A DNA stretch of 27,284 bases from Actinomyces sp. (GTDB lineage Bacteria; Actinomycetota; Actinomycetes; Actinomycetales; Actinomycetaceae), in NCBI RefSeq assembly GCF_030530635.1, contig NZ_JAUMUL010000049.1:1-27284 (forward strand). The letters run 5' to 3'. The translations under genes and the position numbers were made by a program. This document shows, piece after piece, positions 23,407 to 27,284 of the stretch; position 1 is the stretch's first letter; the number at the start of each line of letters is the position of its first letter. Under the pieces are notes generated by a model, which was given only the letters and a program-made list of their open reading frames with translations, was not told the origin of the DNA and ran no database searches.

Positions 23407-24324
23407 TCAGACGTCCCGACGGGTCAGCAGCAACCAACCCAGCACGAGCGGCACGATTCCCCAGGCAGTAAACACCAGGACCGCCTGCGTGTGCGATAGG
23501 AAGTCGCCGCCGTCCGCGCCCCAGGAGCTGGAGAGGCTGAAGGGATCAGCGACGGACGAGGCCACATTCAGGGGCAGCAGCGCGATCAGCTTCGACGCCC
23601 AGGCCCACTTCGTCGCCATCAATGACAGCGGCACGGTCAAGACGAACAGCAGGGTCATCACCACGGTGATCGAGCCGGCGGTCGAGCGCATGAGGAATCC
23701 CAGGCCCAGTGCCATCAGGGCGATCACCACGAAGCTCAGGCCCGTCCCCCACACGTAGCCGAGGTAGTGCATGTCGGTCAGGGAGCCGGCGTGTGCGTGC
23801 ATAAAAGGCGCGGACACCGCCCAAGACAGCAGAATCGACACCGCTCCGATGCAGAAGGCCAGCGTGCCGGCGACGATGGCCTTTGCGCCCAGTACACGGC
23901 TCCGGTGCGGTACGGCGGCCAGTGTGGAGCGGATCTGCCCGGAGGTGTACTCGCCTGTGATGATCAGTGCGCCCAGCACCGCCACCACGATCTGGCCGAA
24001 GGAGGAGCCGAAGACGATCGCGTGCTTGGCGTCCTCCGCCAGCTCCGGGGAGGCGGCGAAGCCGATGGCCGCGCCCGCCCCCAGCAGCACGGTAATGCCG
24101 ACGGCGATCATGGAGGTGACCCACGTCGAGCGCAGGGTACGGACCTTGATCGATTCGGCGTGCACGGCTCGCAAGAAGGTCTGACGGCAGGCCGGGCGGC
24201 CCGCGGCTGCGGCCGCTGGGTCGGACCCGGCGCGTGGAGCGGAACCTTCGACGCGATTGCGGCGCTGCTCGGCCCGGGCGCGGCCGGCGGCGGGAGAAGC
24301 GGTTGTGGGAAGGGTGGTGGTCAT
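23407..24324 (-). CDS. ABC-2 type transporter permease
   Basis: The 305-residue protein has a polar Ala/Arg-rich N-terminus (about 1-50) and six membrane helices. One of these leads into a cytoplasmic elbow, ITGEYTSGQIRSTLAAVPHR, typical of ABC-2 permeases that work with a separate ATPase. It forms the membrane part of an exporter with the ATPase encoded 67 bases upstream. The ATG at 24324 is preferred over the frame-open position at 24351 because AAGGA lies about six bases before it. The substrate is unknown; such pairs often export antimicrobial peptides, drugs or lipids. It belongs to the four-gene minus-strand module with the two-component system. Confidence 0.88.
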   Translation of the reverse strand: MTTTLPTTASPAAGRARAEQRRNRVEGSAPRAGSDPAAAAAGRPACRQTFLRAVHAESIKVRTLRSTWVTSMIAVGITVLLGAGAAIGFAASPELAEDAKHAIVFGSSFGQIVVAVLGALIITGEYTSGQIRSTLAAVPHRSRVLGAKAIVAGTLAFCIGAVSILLSWAVSAPFMHAHAGSLTDMHYLGYVWGTGLSFVVIALMALGLGFLMRSTAGSITVVMTLLFVLTVPLSLMATKWAWASKLIALLPLNVASSVADPFSLSSSWGADGGDFLSHTQAVLVFTAWGIVPLVLGWLLLTRRDV

Positions 24325-24391
24325 CGTTCTTCCTTCACGGTATGGGAGCACGTTGTGGGAGGTCTGGGTGCGTCGCGGGTGGCTGCGGGTG

Positions 24392-25321
24392 TCAGGCGGC
24401 TACGGGAACCATGCCGGTGGTGTACTCGACCTCGTTGCCGGTCAGTTCCAGGTAGGCCTCCTCCAGGGAGGCGCGCCGGGTTGTCAGCTCGTGCAGGACG
24501 ATGCCGTTCGCAGCGGCGATCTCCCCGATCCGAGCGGCAGGGGCGGACGTGGTCGTCAGTACGCCGGGCTCGGCGGCGGCGGTGTCAATGCCGGTGCTGC
24601 TCAGCGCGGAGGCCAGCTCGGCCGCCTGCGGGGAGACCACGCGGACGACATCATTGGTGGCGGAGGCGATCACCTCCTCGACGGGGCCGGAGGTGAGGAT
24701 GCGACCGCGGCCGATCACCAGCAGATGGTCCGCGGTCTGGGCCATCTCGCTCATCAGGTGGGAGGAGATGAAGACGGTGCGGCCCCGGTCGGCCAGGTGG
24801 CGGCAGGTCTCACGCACCCACTTCACGCCCTCGGGGTCAAGGCCGTTGACGGGCTCGTCGAAGATGAGTACCTGCGGGTCGCCCAGGAGTGCGGCGGCGA
24901 TGCCCAGCCGCTGGCCCATGCCCAGGCTGAAGCCCTTGACCCGCTTCTTGGCCACCGGGCCCAGCCCGGTCAGCTCCAGGACCTCGTCCACGCGGCGGGT
25001 GGGGATGCCGTTGGAGACGGCCAGCTGGGTCAAGTGGGCGCGGGCGCTGCGGGAACCGTGCAGACCCTTGGCGTCCAGGAGGGCGCCGACCTGACACAGG
25101 GGCGCCGACAGCTCCCGGTAGGCGCGGCCGTTGATGGTTACGGTGCCCGCGGTGGGCTTGTCCAATCCCATGATCAGGCGCATGGTGGTGGACTTACCAG
25201 CGCCGTTGGGACCCAGGAATCCGGTCACGGTACCGGGTTCGATGGTGAAGGAGATGTTGTCGACGGCGGTCTTGGAGCCGTAGCGCTTGGTGAGATTAAC
25301 GGCTTCGATCAAAGGGATCAT
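24392..25321 (-). CDS. ABC transporter ATP-binding protein
   Basis: The 309-residue ATPase has Walker A GPNGAGKST (37-45), signature FSLGMGQR (131-138, with SLGMGQ replacing the classic LSGGQ as in DrrA/BcrA-like exporters), Walker B LIFDEP (152-157) and H-loop His188. A ~90-residue C-terminal extension with RRASLEEAYLELTG is common in this group. It powers the ABC-2 permease encoded next. The ATG at 25321 has a purine-rich GGAAAGAG directly before it, at short spacing, so the start is fairly but not fully certain. It is the first gene of the module, and a TAGTCT -10 candidate lies about 70 bases upstream. Confidence 0.93.
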   Translation of the reverse strand: MIPLIEAVNLTKRYGSKTAVDNISFTIEPGTVTGFLGPNGAGKSTTMRLIMGLDKPTAGTVTINGRAYRELSAPLCQVGALLDAKGLHGSRSARAHLTQLAVSNGIPTRRVDEVLELTGLGPVAKKRVKGFSLGMGQRLGIAAALLGDPQVLIFDEPVNGLDPEGVKWVRETCRHLADRGRTVFISSHLMSEMAQTADHLLVIGRGRILTSGPVEEVIASATNDVVRVVSPQAAELASALSSTGIDTAAAEPGVLTTTSAPAARIGEIAAANGIVLHELTTRRASLEEAYLELTGNEVEYTTGMVPVAA

Positions 25322-25391
25322 CTCTTTCCGGGGGTCTCGGTTGCGCGGCGGAGGCGGTCAGGAGTGGGCCGGTCTGCGCCCGAACACCCCC

Positions 25392-25397
25392 AGACTA
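25392..25397 (-). promoter_or_regulatory. TAGTCT -10 candidate for the ABC/two-component operon
   Basis: Read on the minus strand, TAGTCT fits TANNNT and would give a leader of about 64 bases before the ATPase gene. No matching -35 stands out. The rest of the 254-base divergent gap to the yccA-like gene shows no gene. Confidence 0.3.
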
Positions 25398-25575
25398 GGA
25401 AGCGGGATGGCCGAGCTCATCGACCCAGCTGGGGAATCTGCCGAGTGCGGGAGTGGGTATGACGGAGGAACGGGGTCCTCCCGAAGGATGAGCCTGTCGC
25501 GGGCACATGTGCCGGCCTCCGGGCCTGAGGATGTAGCCGTTTGCACACAGGACTTCTTCAGGAAGGTCGAGGACA

Positions 25576-26544
25576 ATGGCCGCGATGAGCAACCCGTACT
25601 TCTCCCGCAGCCCCGTATTCAACGGGAGCGCCGCCCCGGCGTCGTCGGTGCAGCGCACCCCCAACGGCTACCCGACCATGCCCGGATACCAGCCCGGCCA
25701 GACCAGTCAGCCCTACGGCCAGCAGCCGGGTTACGGCTATCAGGGCGGCCAGGCCTACGGGCAGCAGGCCGGTTATGGCGGCGTGTCCCCGCAGCAACTC
25801 TCGGACCTGGAGGCGCAATACGGTGCGCCTTCGGCCACCAACGTCGACCGCGGTCGCATGACCTATGACGACGTGATCGTGCGCACCTTTGGTATCTTCG
25901 CGGTGATCATCGCCGTTGGCGCGGTCAGCTGGACGCTGGCGGTCAACGAGGCCACCGCGGGAATCGGCGTGCTGGCCATGATCGGCGGCGCGATCGGCGC
26001 GCTGATCCTGGGTCTGGTCAACTCCTTCAAGCGCGAGCCCAGCCCCGTACTGATCATGGCTTACGCCGTCTTCGAGGGCGCCATGCTCGGCGCCATCTCC
26101 GGCGTTATGGAGAATGCCTACGACGGCATCGTCATGCAGGCGGTGCTTGCCACGGCGGCCACCTTCGGCGTGATGTTGGTCGCCTACAAGTTCGCCGGCT
26201 TCCGCCTCAGTTCCAAGGCACAGCGCATCCTGTTGGCCGCCATGGGCGGCTACCTGATCTTCAGTGTGGTCAACTTCGTCCTGATGCTCACCGGCGTCCT
26301 GTCCAACCCGTGGGGCCTGCGCGGCATCACTGTCATGGGGATTCCGCTCGGACTGATCGTCGGCCTGCTGGCGGTGGTCATGGCGGCCTTCAGCTTCACC
26401 ATGGATTTCGAGTCCATTCAGCGCGGTGTCGAGCGCGGCCTGCCCACCCGGTACGCCTGGTCCGGTGCCTTTGGCCTGGTGGTCACCCTGGTGTGGCTGT
26501 ACATCGAGTTCCTGCGGATCCTGGCCATCCTGCGCGATAACTGA
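25576..26544 (+). CDS. Bax inhibitor-1/YccA-family membrane protein
   Basis: The 322-residue protein has a soluble Gln/Gly/Tyr/Pro-rich N-terminus (about 1-90, with repeated YGQQ/GYG motifs) and seven membrane helices. This is the actinobacterial version of the Bax-inhibitor-1 like family (PF12811 type). Conserved points are NPYFSRSPVFNG near the start, a FEGAMLGAISGVMEN helix, and the C-terminal TMDFESIQRGVERGLP loop with acidic residues, before WLYIEFLRILAIL. Related proteins are pH-sensitive calcium leak channels or regulators of the FtsH protease, but this member's role is unknown. GGAAGG lies nine bases before the ATG at 25576; an ATG at 25585 (MSNPYF) is also possible and matches the usual family N-terminus. 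Confidence 0.9.
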   Translation: MAAMSNPYFSRSPVFNGSAAPASSVQRTPNGYPTMPGYQPGQTSQPYGQQPGYGYQGGQAYGQQAGYGGVSPQQLSDLEAQYGAPSATNVDRGRMTYDDVIVRTFGIFAVIIAVGAVSWTLAVNEATAGIGVLAMIGGAIGALILGLVNSFKREPSPVLIMAYAVFEGAMLGAISGVMENAYDGIVMQAVLATAATFGVMLVAYKFAGFRLSSKAQRILLAAMGGYLIFSVVNFVLMLTGVLSNPWGLRGITVMGIPLGLIVGLLAVVMAAFSFTMDFESIQRGVERGLPTRYAWSGAFGLVVTLVWLYIEFLRILAILRDN

Positions 26545-26550
26545 CGCCCC

Positions 26551-26603
26551 GGCACCGACGACGGTGCCCGCGGTCCGCTGTGACGGTACCGCAGGCACCG
26601 TCG
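26551..26603 (+). terminator. Two competing hairpins after the yccA-like gene
   Basis: GGCACCG at 26551-26557 pairs with CGGTGCC at 26562-26568 (7 bp, 4-base loop). The segment 26559-26568 can instead pair perfectly (10 bp) with 26594-26603, extended after one mismatch by 26570-26574 with 26588-26592. The first hairpin begins six bases after the stop codon. Either could act as a terminator; the mutual exclusion resembles an attenuator. Confidence 0.55.
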
Positions 26604-26671
26604 CAACTTGAGTGGGGCATACGACGTCGTCGGTCCGTGCGGCGAAGTGGGCGAAGCGGGGGGCACTGCCG

Positions 26672-26677
26672 TAGCCT
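26672..26677 (+). promoter_or_regulatory. TAGCCT -10 box of the FKBP gene; leaderless start
   Basis: TAGCCT fits TANNNT and ends seven bases before the ATG at 26685, the same spacing as TACACT before mfd. No ribosome site lies in the interval, so a leaderless mRNA is likely. Confidence 0.55.
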
Positions 26678-26684
26678 GGCCCCC

Positions 26685-27092
26685 ATGATCAACTCCAACA
26701 TGCCCACCGTTGACGGCGCCAAGGGTGCCAAGCCTGCCCTGACCTTCCCCGGTCCGGACGCCCCCGAGGGCCTGCAGGTGCAGGTGCTCGACGCCGGCGA
26801 TGGCGAGGTGATCGAGGCCGGCGACACCGTTGTGTGCCACTACCTGGGACAGATCTGGAACGGCAAGGTCTTCGACAACTCCTACGACCGGGGCCAGCCG
26901 TTGAACTTCCAGGTGGGGGTCGGCATGGTCATCCGCGGCTGGGACGACGGGCTGGTCGGTCAGCGCGTGGGCAGCCGGGTGATCCTCTCCATCCCCTCCG
27001 AACTCGGTTATGGCTCGCGCGGTGTGCCGCAGGCCGGCATCAGGGGCGGCGACACACTGGTGTTCGTCACCGAAATTCTCGGCACCATGTGA
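26685..27092 (+). CDS. FKBP-type peptidyl-prolyl cis-trans isomerase
   Basis: The 135-residue protein is a single FKBP domain with a ~25-residue lead and no signal peptide or lipobox, so it is cytoplasmic. The active-site features are VVCHYLGQIWNGKVFDNSYDRG, FQVGVGMVIRGWDDGLVGQRVGSRV, IPSELGYGSRGVP and a closing DTLVFVTEILG, covering the conserved Tyr, Asp, Val-Ile and Trp of the binding pocket. It catalyses proline isomerisation during protein folding. The ATG at 26685 is chosen because the frame upstream to 26580 encodes an Arg-rich stretch unlike the family and because of the adjacent -10 box. It is transcribed alone, 140 bases after the yccA-like gene. Confidence 0.94.
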   Translation: MINSNMPTVDGAKGAKPALTFPGPDAPEGLQVQVLDAGDGEVIEAGDTVVCHYLGQIWNGKVFDNSYDRGQPLNFQVGVGMVIRGWDDGLVGQRVGSRVILSIPSELGYGSRGVPQAGIRGGDTLVFVTEILGTM

Positions 27093-27284
27093 CGCGGGGC
27101 GGCCGCCTGTCGCCCTGAGACACTACTTTGTGCCCTGGTACGAGCTTTTGCACCCTTATGGGTGGCAAATCGGCGCGCACCTGGAGGGTTATTCATAGGG
27201 GCAGCCCCTCGGGGCTGTCATGGACACGCGTTGGCGCCACAGACACGCGTTTTGGACATATGCATGTGCTAAACGCCTGCAAAC
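27093..27284. other. Gene-free right edge with hairpins and a short direct repeat
   Basis: No coding sequence is supported. Bases 27147-27169 form a hairpin with arms around CACCC-TTAT-GGGTG, extended by TTTG/CAAA across a one-base bulge. Bases 27202-27208 pair with 27211-27217 (CAGCCCC/GGGGCTG) with only two bases between, so the loop must open the inner pairs. GACACGCGTT occurs at 27223-27232 and 27242-27251, 19 bases apart. One of the hairpins may terminate the FKBP transcript. Confidence 0.45.

Noticed and set aside
24257..25462. A 401-codon plus-strand frame opposite the ABC ATPase
   Set aside because: It covers a clear ATPase with all motifs. Its Gly/Asp/Ala/Gln-rich product is a shadow.
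25558..26598. A 346-codon minus-strand frame opposite the yccA-like gene
   Set aside because: It is the antisense of a well-recognised membrane protein, and its product is His/Asp/Gln-rich nonsense.

Overview
The window is high-GC DNA from an actinobacterium, most likely a member of the Actinomycetaceae (Actinomyces-like). This rests on the G+C-rich codon use, the conserved order mfd ... eno - ftsB/divIC - DUF501 - ppx, a type I aroD, a wall-anchored adhesin with DUF5979-type repeats and an LAKTG sorting signal, and several actinobacterial start signals with a TANNNT -10 box a few bases before the start codon. No rRNA, tRNA, transposase or CRISPR array was found, and species-level placement is not possible from sequence reading alone.

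Left part (1-5895): the edge of a cell-surface polysaccharide locus. A truncated secreted protein with a ConA-like/LamG-like C-terminal domain ends at 671 and is followed by a perfect 20-bp stem-loop. On the minus strand lie a Wzz-like chain-length regulator and a Wzy-like polymerase (3006 to 1057). Diverging from them on the plus strand are a polysaccharide pyruvyl transferase and an overlapping Wzx/MATE-type flippase (3311-5895). Together they would make, decorate, flip and polymerise a capsule- or wall-type polysaccharide; glycosyltransferases presumably lie outside the window.

Middle part (5943-19431): housekeeping genes. These are mfd (transcription-repair coupling), then an 849-bp gene-free stretch, a 1222-residue sortase-anchored adhesin, eno, ftsB-like, DUF501, ppx and aroD. 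The adhesin occupies the interval where mazG and a lipoprotein gene sit in the corresponding mycobacterial block, so it looks like an accessory insertion into a conserved neighbourhood.

Right part (19432-27284): rplY-pth, bracketed by a 22-bp tandem repeat (two perfect copies at 19443-19487) and an inverted, partly degenerate copy pair (20956-21000). A minus-strand four-gene module follows: ABC ATPase, ABC-2 permease, DesK-like histidine kinase and NarL/LuxR-type response regulator. This looks like a two-component system that controls, or is fed by, its own exporter. The window closes with a Bax-inhibitor-1/YccA-type membrane protein, a pair of competing hairpins, an FKBP-type prolyl isomerase that appears to be translated from a leaderless mRNA, and a gene-free tail with hairpins and short repeats.

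No wholly new multi-gene system is evident. The most unusual features are the bracketing 22-bp repeat, the cysteine-plus-isopeptide repeat adhesin with a class-E-sortase-like signal inserted between mfd and eno, and several structured intergenic elements.
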